From Bacillota bacterium (GTDB taxonomy: Bacteria > Bacillota > Syntrophomonadia > Syntrophomonadales > Syntrophomonadaceae), in contig JAEWZB010000070.1 in assembly GCA_023395515.1 (NCBI GenBank), forward strand, positions 1 to 40,232: a stretch of 40,232 bases of DNA, given 5' to 3'. The translations under genes were made by a program, and so were the position numbers. Below, in pieces: positions 1 through 8,125 of this stretch; position 1 is the first letter of the stretch, and the number at the start of each line of letters is the position of its first letter. The notes under the pieces are model-generated. The model saw only the letters and a list, made by a program, of their open reading frames with translations. It ran no database searches and was not told the DNA's origin.

Positions 1-219
1 GTTTATGCCAGGACTCACCAGTTTGGGGAAAAAGGGAGAACGGTTACAATCAGGGCCAAGACCTCCCGGGGACTCATCTTCCAGGTAGACGGCAGATGGA
101 TTCGCAAGAAGCAAGTAACCGTCAACATTAAAATCCCAGCCCGACCCTTCTTAGGAATATCTGAAGAGGATATGCAAGAAATCAAGGGAACCCTCGAAGA
201 TATCATAACGGAGGCATAA
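1..219 (+). CDS. Phage virion morphogenesis protein, C-terminal part (5' end outside window)
   Basis: Reading frame 1 is open from the first base to a TAA at 217-219, giving 72 residues of a C-terminus. It contains HQFGEKGRTVTIRAK and then IPARPFLGISEEDMQEI. The IPARPFLG stretch is a hallmark of the Phage_tail_S / Mu gpG-like virion morphogenesis (tail completion) family, whose members act late in head-tail joining. The start lies upstream of the window, so length and N-terminus cannot be judged. The next gene follows after 16 bases and belongs to the same late operon. The family call rests on the motif and on the tail genes downstream. Confidence 0.75.
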   Translation, partial: VYARTHQFGEKGRTVTIRAKTSRGLIFQVDGRWIRKKQVTVNIKIPARPFLGISEEDMQEIKGTLEDIITEA

Positions 220-233
220 AACGGAGGCATAAA
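208..233 (+). repeat. Tandem 13-bp duplication carrying the ribosome binding site
   Basis: The 13-mer acggaggcataaa occurs twice back to back (208-220 and 221-233). The first copy overlaps the stop of the upstream gene. The second places GGAGG eight bases before the ATG at 236, so it is the one that sets the start of the next gene. It looks like a small slippage duplication. Confidence 0.8.
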
Positions 234-235
234 AG

Positions 236-724
236 ATGATTGGTCAATGCAGAGATTATTTAATACAAAAACTTAAAACTGCCGGCATAAAGTCAAAAGT
301 GCACACTAGTATTAAAATTCTTGAGAAATCCAACGAAAGCCATGTCGGAGCGGTATTGTTTGAAAGTGATGCCTATACTCGAAGCGGCTCAAAAACTATA
401 TATGAAGACCAAGAGGGCGTCAAGCGAAAGAGGGTCAAGGTATTTGAACGGAAAACAAGCTTTATGGTGGTTATTGGAGAGTATGAAGAAAGCAAATGTG
501 AGAGCATCTTTGAGAATTTTATTGCCCTGTTGGACAGAGGAATTATTATTGACGGTAATTTTACAGCCATTGAGATTGAAGATGCTGACTGGGTAGATGA
601 AAACGACAGCATTTTAAAAGCAAAAATAGCCGTCCAGGTTAAAATCATATTCGATGGCGGCATATATAAAGACTCTATGTTCGGCACAGTGAGCGAATTA
701 GAGCAAACACTTGAAAAGGAGTGA
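236..724 (+). CDS. Phage tail terminator-like protein (Gp37/K-position)
   Basis: This 162-residue protein starts at an ATG behind a duplicated GGAGG. I do not recognise a sharp motif. It begins with a short helical stretch (IGQCRDYLIQKLKTAG), has many beta-type segments, and is acidic overall. Its place between the virion morphogenesis protein and the tail sheath is where Mu-like phages code the tail terminator (Gp37 / gpK), which caps the tube and sheath below the head. The role is therefore inferred mainly from gene order. It has no signal peptide or membrane segment and ends 4 bases before the next start. Confidence 0.5.
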   Translation: MIGQCRDYLIQKLKTAGIKSKVHTSIKILEKSNESHVGAVLFESDAYTRSGSKTIYEDQEGVKRKRVKVFERKTSFMVVIGEYEESKCESIFENFIALLDRGIIIDGNFTAIEIEDADWVDENDSILKAKIAVQVKIIFDGGIYKDSMFGTVSELEQTLEKE

Positions 725-728
725 GACA

Positions 729-944
729 ATGGGGGCGAATAAACCAATACCTGAACTCCTCAGTATAGAGGAACTAAGGAGGAGAAACCAAACACCTAAT
801 AGGGTGTTTGAAGGTATGAAAGCTGCTGAGAATTGGAAGGCCGGAAAGTCGGTGACTCAGTCAGATTATGAGAAAGCATTGAAGGGATTCTTAGAGTCCC
901 CGATGGGAGGAAAGAAGGTGAAGAAAGATGCTAAGGGACGTTAA
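729..944 (+). CDS. Small phage protein before the tail sheath (gp38 position)
   Basis: This encodes 71 residues starting MGANKPIPEL and rich in charged residues, ending KKVKKDAKGR. The ATG at 729 is chosen because AAAAGGAG lies just upstream (714-720); an in-frame TTG at 711 would place the start inside the previous gene without its own site. A small protein of unknown function also sits directly before the sheath gene in Mu-like phages (the gp38 slot), but I see no motif to confirm homology. Its 3' end overlaps the sheath start by 17 bases, which suggests translational coupling. Confidence 0.55.
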   Translation: MGANKPIPELLSIEELRRRNQTPNRVFEGMKAAENWKAGKSVTQSDYEKALKGFLESPMGGKKVKKDAKGR

Positions 945-2358
945 TACCACCATAACTGATGGTGGGCTGGGAGTGGACACGGCTAAGGGTGAAGGGATTC
1001 ATTTTAAAATAGGAGTTTCCCCTGTTGTTTCTGATGTACCGATTGTTATAACCGGGAGCATGAACGCTAAAAAAATAAAAGAAAAGCTTGGACTCTCCCC
1101 TCTGGCTGATGCCTGTATGGATAGCGTGGAAAATGGGTCAAGTATGATTTATTGTTTGCCGGTGGCGGCCTCCATTCCCGGCACGGTTGATGATGTTGTC
1201 AAGACCGGAACAGGATTAGGAATATGCACGGTACAAGGTACGCCCAATAATGCTTATGAAATTATTGTGAAGTTTACCGGGGCGGGTGGTTTCAATCAGG
1301 CAGTGCTAAGGTATTCGATGGATGGCGGGTATTCTTTCTCTGAAGAAACTACCCTGGCGGTTAACGGAGAGCTTGACATCCCTTCCACTGGTTTAAAATT
1401 AGTCTTCACGGAGGATGCGGAAAATCAGGCAAATTCCTATAAGATTGACGATACATTCACCGTGAAAACCGAAGCTCCGCAGATGACTAATGAAGAAGTG
1501 CTCACAGCTATAGATAAGCTAAGGAGCGTTAATTATTCCTTTGAGTATGTACATATTGTGGGAGAGTCAACAAAGGCTCTTTGGGCGGCGGTCTCAATGG
1601 AATTAGGAAGACTATTCGACTTATATAAAAAGCCGATGTTCTTTGTATTTGAAGCTCGAAATATCACTAGTGAGGAAAACCTGGACGAATATGCTCAATA
1701 TCTTGTCAATGAGAGAGTCGGGCTTCAAAATACCGACATTCAAATAGTAACGGCCAGGTCGCTTTATACCAGAATGGATGGCACGGTAAAAGACATCAAT
1801 AATGCTGGAATTGTATGCGGTCTATATTCCAAAGCCAATATTCAGCAATCAATCGGCGAAGTGAAGAGCTTCAGCATTGCAGAGAACAAAATGCTGGAAC
1901 TGCTTCCAAGAGGAATTGAAGACTACCTTTCATTGTTAGATGAAACAAAGTATCTGACATTCAGAAAGTATGAAGGAATTGAGGGTTTTTATGTCACGAA
2001 TGCAAGAATGATGTGTCCTGACGGTTCTGACTACAGGTATGCGGAAGATACCAGAGTTAAAAACAAGATTATCAAGGAAACGAGAAAACAGGCCCTCCAG
2101 GAGCTGCAAAGCGATATTGATATGGATGATGTTCAGGGCAGTCTTGAAACGATAGCCAAGTTTATTCAAATCCCTGTCGATGCAATGGCTAGAAAAAAAC
2201 CGAAGGAAATTTCTTCAGGAAGAATTGTTGTCCCTGAAGACCAGGACATACTTGTAACGGAAAAACTCAAGGTCATTATCAGGTATGTCCCCATCGGCCA
2301 CGTGAGGGAAATTGAGCTCGACCTTGGAATGGAGAACCCATTCAGGACACAGCAATAA
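928..2358 (+). CDS. Contractile tail sheath protein (DUF2586-like)
   Basis: A 476-residue protein of the size expected for a contractile tail sheath. It has a beta-rich N-terminal half (GVSPVVSDVPIVITGS; GAGGFNQAVLRYSMDGG) and a C-terminal part with VPIGHVREIELDLGMENPF, the kind of closing strand that links sheath subunits. Downstream come a tube protein, chaperone and tape measure, which is the canonical order. The sheath polymerises around the tube and contracts on infection. The ATG at 928 overlaps the previous gene, with AGGTGA a few bases upstream. The N-terminus (DVNTTITDGGLGV) resembles DUF2586-type sheaths as I recall them; no search was possible. Confidence 0.75.
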   Translation: MLRDVNTTITDGGLGVDTAKGEGIHFKIGVSPVVSDVPIVITGSMNAKKIKEKLGLSPLADACMDSVENGSSMIYCLPVAASIPGTVDDVVKTGTGLGICTVQGTPNNAYEIIVKFTGAGGFNQAVLRYSMDGGYSFSEETTLAVNGELDIPSTGLKLVFTEDAENQANSYKIDDTFTVKTEAPQMTNEEVLTAIDKLRSVNYSFEYVHIVGESTKALWAAVSMELGRLFDLYKKPMFFVFEARNITSEENLDEYAQYLVNERVGLQNTDIQIVTARSLYTRMDGTVKDINNAGIVCGLYSKANIQQSIGEVKSFSIAENKMLELLPRGIEDYLSLLDETKYLTFRKYEGIEGFYVTNARMMCPDGSDYRYAEDTRVKNKIIKETRKQALQELQSDIDMDDVQGSLETIAKFIQIPVDAMARKKPKEISSGRIVVPEDQDILVTEKLKVIIRYVPIGHVREIELDLGMENPFRTQQ

Positions 2359-2371
2359 GGAGGGTTGAAAA

Positions 2372-2806
2372 GTGCCTATTATTAACGGTAAGGCGTATGA
2401 CTGGGCTGATGTAGCAGTTAAGCTTCCCGGCCTTGAAATTGAAGTCCAGGAGATCTCTTATGATGACGAGTTGGAAAAAGAAGCTGCCTATGGTAGGGGT
2501 AGCAGACCCAGAGGTTACGGGACGGGTAACTATAAGGCCGAGGGCAAAATGAGCTTACTTAAGGATGATTTTGATGATCTGGTTGCCTATTGCAAGCGGA
2601 GAGGAATTTCATTGTATAGGCTAGTTATTCCTAAAATCATTGTGAGCTATGCTAACCAGACTCAAAAGACCAAGACGGATGAACTGGACACGGTTACTTT
2701 CACTAAAACTAGTCAGAAAAATACTCAAGGCGATAAGTCCCTAAAGGTAGATATGGACTTTATTATAGTTGACGGCATCACCAGGGATGGATTAAAGCCT
2801 GTTTAA
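2372..2806 (+). CDS. Phage tail tube protein
   Basis: This 144-residue protein starts at GTG 2372 behind AAGGAGGG (2357-2364). The sequence PIINGKAYDWADVAVKLPG followed by EVQEISYDDE, RPRGYGTGNY and a late strand SLKVDMDFIIVDGI fits the small beta-barrel tube proteins of contractile tails, which are typically about 110-170 residues. It lies 13 bases after the sheath gene, as in Mu (L then M) and P2-like tails. Hexamers stack into the tube that carries DNA. The assignment rests on size, beta-rich character and gene order. Confidence 0.7.
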   Translation: MPIINGKAYDWADVAVKLPGLEIEVQEISYDDELEKEAAYGRGSRPRGYGTGNYKAEGKMSLLKDDFDDLVAYCKRRGISLYRLVIPKIIVSYANQTQKTKTDELDTVTFTKTSQKNTQGDKSLKVDMDFIIVDGITRDGLKPV

Positions 2807-2851
2807 TTAACACTAATCTCAAAATAAATGACAAATAGGAGGAACAGAAAA

Positions 2852-3420
2852 ATGGAAGATAAGAACAATGCAGGGGCAGCAACGGTAGTAAAAGACGAAT
2901 TTGAAAGCTACAAAGCTAAATATGGGAAGCTGTACCGGGTGAGCGCAACCATTGAGCCGGACGATTCGACAACGGTTGAATTGACTTACTTGTTTAAAAA
3001 ACCGGCAACCGCATCTTATGACCGGTATGTTAAGAGCACGGCACAGAGCCCAACCAAGGCACTCAAGGCGTTTGTCCTGGATAACATTATTGAAGAGCAA
3101 CATCAGAGGCTGGAGATTGACCTTGAGGAATACCCTGCCCTGGCTCTTAGTGTTGGTGAAAAGTTGCTTGGTATGCTGGGACTGTCAAAAGATATAAATT
3201 TAAAGCTGCTTTAGAAGAGCAGCTCCAGGAGGTAAATAATAATTTCATTGAAGCCGGTTCACTTGAAATTTACAGGTATTTACCTCTGGCTCTTCTAAAG
3301 AAAACTGTGGAGGAAATGGACATTGAGGAGTTTTTGCGAGCCCTTGCACAAGCAAGGTATATTCAGGAGCTTGAGAAAAATGTGGCAGCAAGAGCTATTG
3401 CGGAGGTATTTTCGGAATAA
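2852..3420 (+). CDS. Tail assembly chaperone, two products through -1 programmed frameshift
   Basis: The zero-frame product is 120 residues (2852-3214, TAG stop), starting MEDKNNAG behind AGGAGG (2837-2842). It contains EFESYKAKYGKLYRVS, typical of tail chaperones in Clostridia phages. The -1 frame stays open past that stop to TAA 3418-3420. It continues with KAALEEQLQEVNNNF and then a helical, acidic C-terminal region ending AIAEVFSE. The slippery heptamer A AAT TTA lies at 3196-3202 in the right phase. A -1 slip there gives a 189-residue fusion. This mirrors the gpG/gpGT and Mu gp41 arrangement before the tape measure gene. There is no separate start for the second part. Confidence 0.8.
3196..3202 (+). 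promoter_or_regulatory. Slippery heptamer AAATTTA for -1 frameshifting
   Basis: A canonical X XXY YYZ heptamer: the zero-frame codons are ata aat tta, and tRNAs on AAT and TTA can re-pair on AAA and TTT after slipping back one base. It sits 10 bases before the zero-frame stop TAG (3212-3214). The -1 frame then runs 72 codons. Confidence 0.8.
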
Positions 3421-3450
3421 AGAACCGGCCTCTCTAAAAGGTCGGTTCTT
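3420..3450. terminator. Hairpin between convergent genes, possible bidirectional terminator
   Basis: An 11-bp stem (3420-3430 with 3440-3450, one G-T pair) and a 9-base loop begin at the last base of the chaperone frameshift stop. A short T-rich tail follows on the + strand. On the other side the convergent minus-strand gene has just ended its reading frame. It may stop transcription from both sides, although the T tracts are weak. Confidence 0.55.
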
Positions 3451-3679
3451 TCCTTAAAATCCAGCTCTTATATAGGAGTGTGGCGTTCTTTGCGGTTTTA
3501 AAAATACCCTCTTTTTTCTTGTCTAGGTGCTTACCAGCACATTGTTGGCCACCTATCCACCAAGCGTAAGGAATGGCGTATACGGTCAATGGCACAAAAA
3601 CAATGAATGATATGGCAACTCCGGCACAGAGGGCAAAGAAAATAAGTTTAAGAACGAACAAAAGAGCGGCTACTAACAT
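3434..3679 (-). CDS. Small hydrophobic membrane protein, opposite-strand phage moron candidate
   Basis: An 81-residue protein on the minus strand, the only convincing gene in that direction. The ATG at 3679-3677 is preceded by a strong site (AAAGGGAGGTCG on the minus strand). Residues 1-40 are strongly hydrophobic (LVAALLFVLKLIFFALCAGV, then ISFIVFVPLTVYAIPYAWWI), giving one or two membrane segments. The tail is basic (AGKHLDKKKEGIFKTAKNA). It interrupts the tail operon between chaperone and tape measure, behind a shared hairpin. That is the layout of a moron, a gene added to a phage and expressed on its own. Function unknown; superinfection exclusion or a membrane effector is possible but unproven. 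Confidence 0.55.
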   Translation of the reverse strand: MLVAALLFVLKLIFFALCAGVAISFIVFVPLTVYAIPYAWWIGGQQCAGKHLDKKKEGIFKTAKNATLLYKSWILRKEPTF

Positions 3680-3748
3680 TATATCGACCTCCCTTTTTTA
3701 TAAAATATATCACAGATTACAAGTTTTTGACAGGGGGTGAAAAGCACT

Positions 3749-6043
3749 GTGAGTTTAGATACAATTTTTAAATTAAGCGTAATAGTTGGGATGATTGACC
3801 ACCTGACCGGCCCGATGGCAAGAGTCAACAGTTCGGTCGGCAGCTCGGTCAGCAGTATTGACAAGCTTAATCATTCATTTGGTGAGATGACTAAGACCGG
3901 TATTGCAATGGCAACAGCCGGGGCTCAGATAACCGGCGCAGTGCTTTCGCCAGTAACGGCAACCTTCGGAACCAGGAGAGCCCTCGGAGAATTAAGGGCT
4001 ATGGGCATTAAGGATTTTAAAACTCTTGAAAATGCGGCTAAAGACTTTTCGGATACCTGGGCAGGAACAATAAAATCGGACTTTTTAAGGGCGGCAGTCG
4101 ATATTAAGGGCGGTATTGACTCCCTATCGGATGAAGGAGTTGCCGGTTATACGGAAATTGCTGGTATAACGGCAAAAGCAACAGGCTCAACTATTGATGA
4201 AATGACGGATTTGTTTGCAACGGGATATGGTATTTATAAGGATTTTTATGCGGATTTATCGGATTTTGAATTTGCGGAAATATTTTCGGCTGGAATAGCC
4301 GAAGCTATTTTGGTTTTTAAAGCCTCCGGTTCTAGCATGTCACAATCTATTATATCTTTAGGGGGTGCAGCCACGACTGCTAATGTCCCCTTAGAGGAGC
4401 AGCTTGCTATATTAGGGCAGTTGCAAGCTACAATGAGCGGTAGTGAGGCTGGTACTAAATATAGGGCTTTTCTTAGAACTGCAGCCAGAGCTGGAGAAGA
4501 ACTAGGACTATCTTTTTTAGATGCCAATAAACAGCTTTTGTCCATGCCTGAAATATTAGAGGTTATGCGTGCAAAATACGGAGAAACCCTTGATGCAGTG
4601 GAAAAACGGGAAATCCAAAAAGCCTTTGGCTCTGATGAAGCCGTTGCCCTTATTGATTTGATGTATTCAAAAACAGGAGCTCTTCAGGACAATATTCTTA
4701 CATTGTATCAATCAATGGGGCAAGGGGTAGCAATTACCCGAGAGATGGCCTCTGCAATTAACGAAACTGAGCCGGAGAAATATGTCAGACTTACGCAGAG
4801 ACTCCATAATATTAAAGAGGAAATTGGAAATCAATTGCTGCCGATGTTCAACACGATGCTTCAAAAAGGCGAAGTGGTTCTTAACAAGATAAGCGAATTT
4901 ATTGCTAATAATCAGCAGCTTGTCAAAGTACTTTCCCTGGTTCTATTAACGATAGGACTCATTTTGACTAGCATGGGGATTCTTATTACTATCATTGGCG
5001 GTGTGGGTCTGGTGTTTACAAAAACTGCTCAGTTGGCGGGTGGTTTAATCTCTGGAATTAGTCATATGAGAAGTGGTTTTGAAACGTTGAGACTGCACGC
5101 CATGTATGCCGGAGACGCTATGAGGAAAGGATTCTCTTCAGTTAGAGCTTTTGCACATTCGGCGGCAATTAGCATAAGAAATGTAACCACTTCTATTATA
5201 AGCATGGGAAGGGCTGCTCTTGCTACCGGGGCAAATGCTGTTAAAAATTTTGTTCTCAGCATGGCATCAATGGCAAGACAAGCAATTGCAACAGCAATAA
5301 GGGCAATGCCGGGCTTAATAGCTTCAGTATGGTCTTTTACTGCCGCTTTATTAGCTAACCCTATTACCTGGATTGTTATTGCGATTGTGGCGTTAATAGC
5401 AATACTGGTGCTTTTATGGCGCAACTGGGACACAGTTGTAGCTGCTTTTAATGATGGAGTCGCTAATATTACTAATGGATTTAACCGAGTTAAAGAAATT
5501 TTTGCAAATGGTATTCAATCAATTAAAGACTCTATAAATGGGAGTTTAAATGACTTTAGAGAAGCAGGCTCAAAAGTATTGGACACTTTCACAGAAGGGA
5601 TTAAGAGTAAGATATCAGCTCCGGTTGAAGCTGTTAAGGGTGGCTTAGCTAAAATCAGAAATATGCTCCCCTTCTCTGATGCTAAAACAGGGCCCCTTTC
5701 CTCTCTTACGCTGTCAGGAAGAAGGGTATTTGAAACAGTAACAAGCGGTATGCTTCAGACTCAAAATCTTCCGGCTGAAGCTACTGAAGATGCTTTCGCC
5801 CGTGTTGACCTGACGCCCCAGGAGGGAGTAAAAAAAGTCAGCCTGAAGGAAATAAGTAAAGAAAAAACAGAAAGCAGCTCAAGCTCCAAGGAAAGAGAAA
5901 ATACAACCATTATTGAAAAGCTCATAATTCAGGCAGATATCAGCAAACTAAAAGACCTGCAGATGTTATTTAAGCTGATAAAGGAAATTGAAGACTATAC
6001 CAACAGTAATGGCAGCGATTTGACATTAGCTGGGGAGGGATAA
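3749..6043 (+). CDS. Phage tail tape measure protein
   Basis: A 764-residue protein, the longest of the phage module. It sets tail length and passes through the tube at ejection. After an N-terminal segment (LDTIFKLSVIVGMIDHLTG) comes a TP901-type region with MDALFATGYGI-like helices near residues 100-300. Two hydrophobic stretches follow: one near 400-430 (VLSLVLLTIGLILTSMG), and ANPITWIVIAIVALIAILV near 540, followed by LLWRNWD, a common tape-measure signature. The C-terminal part is Ser/Glu rich. GTG 3749 is preferred because AGGGGGTGA ends nine bases before it; an in-frame GTG at 3737 lies inside that site. Confidence 0.88.
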   Translation: MSLDTIFKLSVIVGMIDHLTGPMARVNSSVGSSVSSIDKLNHSFGEMTKTGIAMATAGAQITGAVLSPVTATFGTRRALGELRAMGIKDFKTLENAAKDFSDTWAGTIKSDFLRAAVDIKGGIDSLSDEGVAGYTEIAGITAKATGSTIDEMTDLFATGYGIYKDFYADLSDFEFAEIFSAGIAEAILVFKASGSSMSQSIISLGGAATTANVPLEEQLAILGQLQATMSGSEAGTKYRAFLRTAARAGEELGLSFLDANKQLLSMPEILEVMRAKYGETLDAVEKREIQKAFGSDEAVALIDLMYSKTGALQDNILTLYQSMGQGVAITREMASAINETEPEKYVRLTQRLHNIKEEIGNQLLPMFNTMLQKGEVVLNKISEFIANNQQLVKVLSLVLLTIGLILTSMGILITIIGGVGLVFTKTAQLAGGLISGISHMRSGFETLRLHAMYAGDAMRKGFSSVRAFAHSAAISIRNVTTSIISMGRAALATGANAVKNFVLSMASMARQAIATAIRAMPGLIASVWSFTAALLANPITWIVIAIVALIAILVLLWRNWDTVVAAFNDGVANITNGFNRVKEIFANGIQSIKDSINGSLNDFREAGSKVLDTFTEGIKSKISAPVEAVKGGLAKIRNMLPFSDAKTGPLSSLTLSGRRVFETVTSGMLQTQNLPAEATEDAFARVDLTPQEGVKKVSLKEISKEKTESSSSSKERENTTIIEKLIIQADISKLKDLQMLFKLIKEIEDYTNSNGSDLTLAGEG

Positions 6044-6046
6044 ATC

Positions 6047-6649
6047 TTGATATACATTGACGATAGTACGGTTAAAGTTGGAGGTATTATCCTTCCCGGT
6101 CTTTTCAAGAGTATGGAGATAAAAGGTGATGCGCTAATTGAAGAGCAGGAAGTTCAAGGCAGGAGCACAAAACCAAAACAGGCAGCAGGATATGAGGACG
6201 CTAAAATTAACTTAGAACTGGTTCTCTATGACGGGCCGGTTCTTACAAAGTTGCAAAAGCTTACTATAATTCAGAATCTCTTTAAAAAACAGGGACAGAA
6301 AAAGCCCATCATATATGAAATAGTAAATGAGCATACGGCGGCTAGAGGCATTACGCAGATTCTATTTAAAAATCTTACCACTAAAGAACAAAACAAAAAC
6401 GATGAGCTAACAGTCATGATTGAATTTTGGGAGTATATTCCGATGACTATAACTGCAACGAAGGCAGGAAGTACTTCCGGCACTCAGGGAGCTAATGCGG
6501 CAGCAGCAAATTTAAGCTCTGAATATCAGGAGTATTTACCTGGTCGCGGTACAGCTCCAAAGCTTCAGGAAAAGACTACAAAGTCGGCGGCAACAGATAA
6601 CGCAGATACCCAGGTATATAAAAACAAGCTGACTGCAATGCCCTATTAA
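6047..6649 (+). CDS. Baseplate/tail protein downstream of tape measure (gpU / DNA-circularisation position)
   Basis: A 200-residue protein starting at TTG 6047 behind GGGGAGGG (6032-6039). Residues 1-140 read like a tail-end structural protein: a short N-terminal strand (MIYIDDSTVKVGGIILPGLF), a segment EEQEVQGRSTKPKQAAGYED, and FKNLTTKEQNKNDELTVMIEFWEY. Residues 145-200 are low-complexity Ala/Thr/Ser, probably a flexible tail. In contractile phages the gene after the tape measure codes a protein joining tube to baseplate (P2 U, Mu N). I recognise no catalytic motif, so the role is inferred from position. It lies 3 bases after the previous stop. Confidence 0.5.
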   Translation: MIYIDDSTVKVGGIILPGLFKSMEIKGDALIEEQEVQGRSTKPKQAAGYEDAKINLELVLYDGPVLTKLQKLTIIQNLFKKQGQKKPIIYEIVNEHTAARGITQILFKNLTTKEQNKNDELTVMIEFWEYIPMTITATKAGSTSGTQGANAAAANLSSEYQEYLPGRGTAPKLQEKTTKSAATDNADTQVYKNKLTAMPY

Positions 6650-6663
6650 GTGAGGTGAGACAA

Positions 6664-7419
6664 GTGGAAACAAGTGAGCTTTTTTATCCTGAAACAAATA
6701 TTAGTATTGGGAGTTATAGTTTCCAACAAGGTGTTGAAATAGAGGTCTTCTCCTCTAAGGATTCATACTTTGACTGGGCTAAGGTTAGGTTCACTCAGCA
6801 GTTCAACGAAAAAGTAACTTTGGGTAAAAAAGATAAAGCTCTAATTCAGCTCGGCTATAACGGAATATTCGATGAAGTGTTTGAAGGGTATGTAGTTAAT
6901 CCAGTTAATGAAGGCAGCTACTCCAATGAGGTTGTGCTTAAGGATGATATGATACGCCTTGAAGAGACTGATATCACTAACACTTTTTTAGATACAACGC
7001 CTCAAGAGATGTTAGGATTCTGCTTGAATAAAGCTGGAATTACAAATATGAGAATATCCTCAAAGACTTATCCTAAAAAGAAAGTAATCCCGGTATTCAG
7101 GAAGAATGTCATTTCGGTTATTGAGGAAATTCATTCTATTTGGAAAATCAAAGAAGCGTTTTACTTTTCAGGAAGTGTGTTTTACTGGGGAGAAAAGCCG
7201 GAGCAAAAGAAAATTTATGAGTTTCAATATGGGGTTAACATTATCTCCCTGGAGAGGCCGGGTGGGGTTTGGGTACTTGAAACAGTTTCAACTCCCTTTA
7301 TTAAACATTCGCAGAAAATCATTGTCAGGCATCCGAAGATATCGGGAGAATTTGAAACAAAGAAAGTTGTCTTTACTACTAATGATGCGGGGTTTATACG
7401 GACTTTCATCCATTTTTAA
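6664..7419 (+). CDS. Baseplate hub protein (late control D / Mu gp44-like)
   Basis: A 251-residue protein; GTG 6664 is chosen because GAGGTGAG (6652-6659) is correctly spaced, with an alternative GTG at 6655. It begins with a beta-rich first domain (NISIGSYSFQQGVEIEVFSS; WAKVRFTQQF; KALIQLGYNGIFDEVFEGYV). A region TPQEMLGFCLNKAGI with a following strand-turn pattern resembles the hub fold of gpD, gp27 and Mu gp44. These hubs are trimers that sit between tube and spike. The protein is shorter than P2 gpD, but this is common in Firmicute phages. The next gene, a small OB-like protein, would be the spike partner. Confidence 0.65.
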   Translation: METSELFYPETNISIGSYSFQQGVEIEVFSSKDSYFDWAKVRFTQQFNEKVTLGKKDKALIQLGYNGIFDEVFEGYVVNPVNEGSYSNEVVLKDDMIRLEETDITNTFLDTTPQEMLGFCLNKAGITNMRISSKTYPKKKVIPVFRKNVISVIEEIHSIWKIKEAFYFSGSVFYWGEKPEQKKIYEFQYGVNIISLERPGGVWVLETVSTPFIKHSQKIIVRHPKISGEFETKKVVFTTNDAGFIRTFIHF

Positions 7420-7430
7420 GGAGTGATAAC

Positions 7431-7715
7431 ATGCTGGAGCAAATGATTCAAAACGTGATAGAAAAGCTAATCAAGGCTAAGTATCAGCACATTAAGCTCC
7501 CTTCTGCCGTATATGCAATAGTTACTAAAGTTCAAGAATACCCAGATTATTATGTTTATAATCTCAAAATACTTGACGAAAATAAAGCGGTTAATGCTTT
7601 GTTTCCTGAAATACCAGAAGTAAAGTCAAAGGTTGCACTTGAAAATAGTGATGTAGCAGCAGTGCTCCTCCTCTACGGCCAGCTAAATATTTATATAGTG
7701 GGGAAGGTGGTTTGA
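7431..7715 (+). CDS. Small baseplate protein (DUF2577-like, spike position)
   Basis: A 94-residue protein with the pattern AVYAIVTKVQEYPDYYVYNLKILDEN then EIPEVKSKVALENSDVAAVLLLYG and a closing strand NIYIVGKVV. This matches small OB-fold-like proteins (DUF2577 type) that Firmicute contractile phages carry between hub and W-like genes, in the place of the Mu gp45 spike. It probably plugs or tips the hub. AAGGAGTGAT lies ahead of the ATG at 7431. The stop TGA overlaps the next ATG by one base, indicating coupling. Confidence 0.6.
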   Translation: MLEQMIQNVIEKLIKAKYQHIKLPSAVYAIVTKVQEYPDYYVYNLKILDENKAVNALFPEIPEVKSKVALENSDVAAVLLLYGQLNIYIVGKVV

Positions 7716-8125
7716 TGGCGGGGTTATATGATGCAGATATAAAACTTGATGAAGATTGGCAATTGACGGCTGCCACTAATGGTGATGTTCCCCTCTCATC
7801 TGATACGGACTGTTTTATACAGGATGTTAGGCTTGAGGCACTATCCCAGGAAGGAGAGCTCTTCTATGATGAAACTTGGGGATGGTCGCTGCTTGATTTT
7901 ATTCAAGCGGAAGATGATGAACTAGTACGGCTAGAAATTGAGCAGAGGGTTAGAACTAAACTTTCAAGGCGTGAAGAAATCGACAGCGAAACAATTCAAA
8001 CGAAACTGAGCTTTGAGGATGACAAAATATCCGTTAAGGTAGCCTTTAAGTTTAAAAACGATTCTAGGCAGTACATCTTAGACATTGCGTTAGATAGAGT
8101 CAAGGTTGAGGTGGTGATGGTGTAA
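7715..8125 (+). CDS. Baseplate wedge protein, W/gp25-like (DUF2634 type)
   Basis: A 136-residue protein. The ATG at 7715 overlaps the upstream TGA (tgATG), and GGGGAAGGTGG lies just ahead. The features DIKLDEDWQLTAATNGDVPLSSD, FIQDVRLEALSQEGELFYDE and TWGWSLLDFIQAE match the gp25/W family: a short strand pair, then a helix that stabilises the wedge. The family is usually 110-140 residues. The stop overlaps the next ATG by one base. W with J (next gene) forms the wedge core that starts sheath assembly. Confidence 0.72.
   Translation: MAGLYDADIKLDEDWQLTAATNGDVPLSSDTDCFIQDVRLEALSQEGELFYDETWGWSLLDFIQAEDDELVRLEIEQRVRTKLSRREEIDSETIQTKLSFEDDKISVKVAFKFKNDSRQYILDIALDRVKVEVVMV

Noticed and set aside
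373..747. 124-codon minus-strand frame over the tail terminator gene
   Set aside because: It is a shadow of the + strand gene with no initiation signal and low-complexity content.
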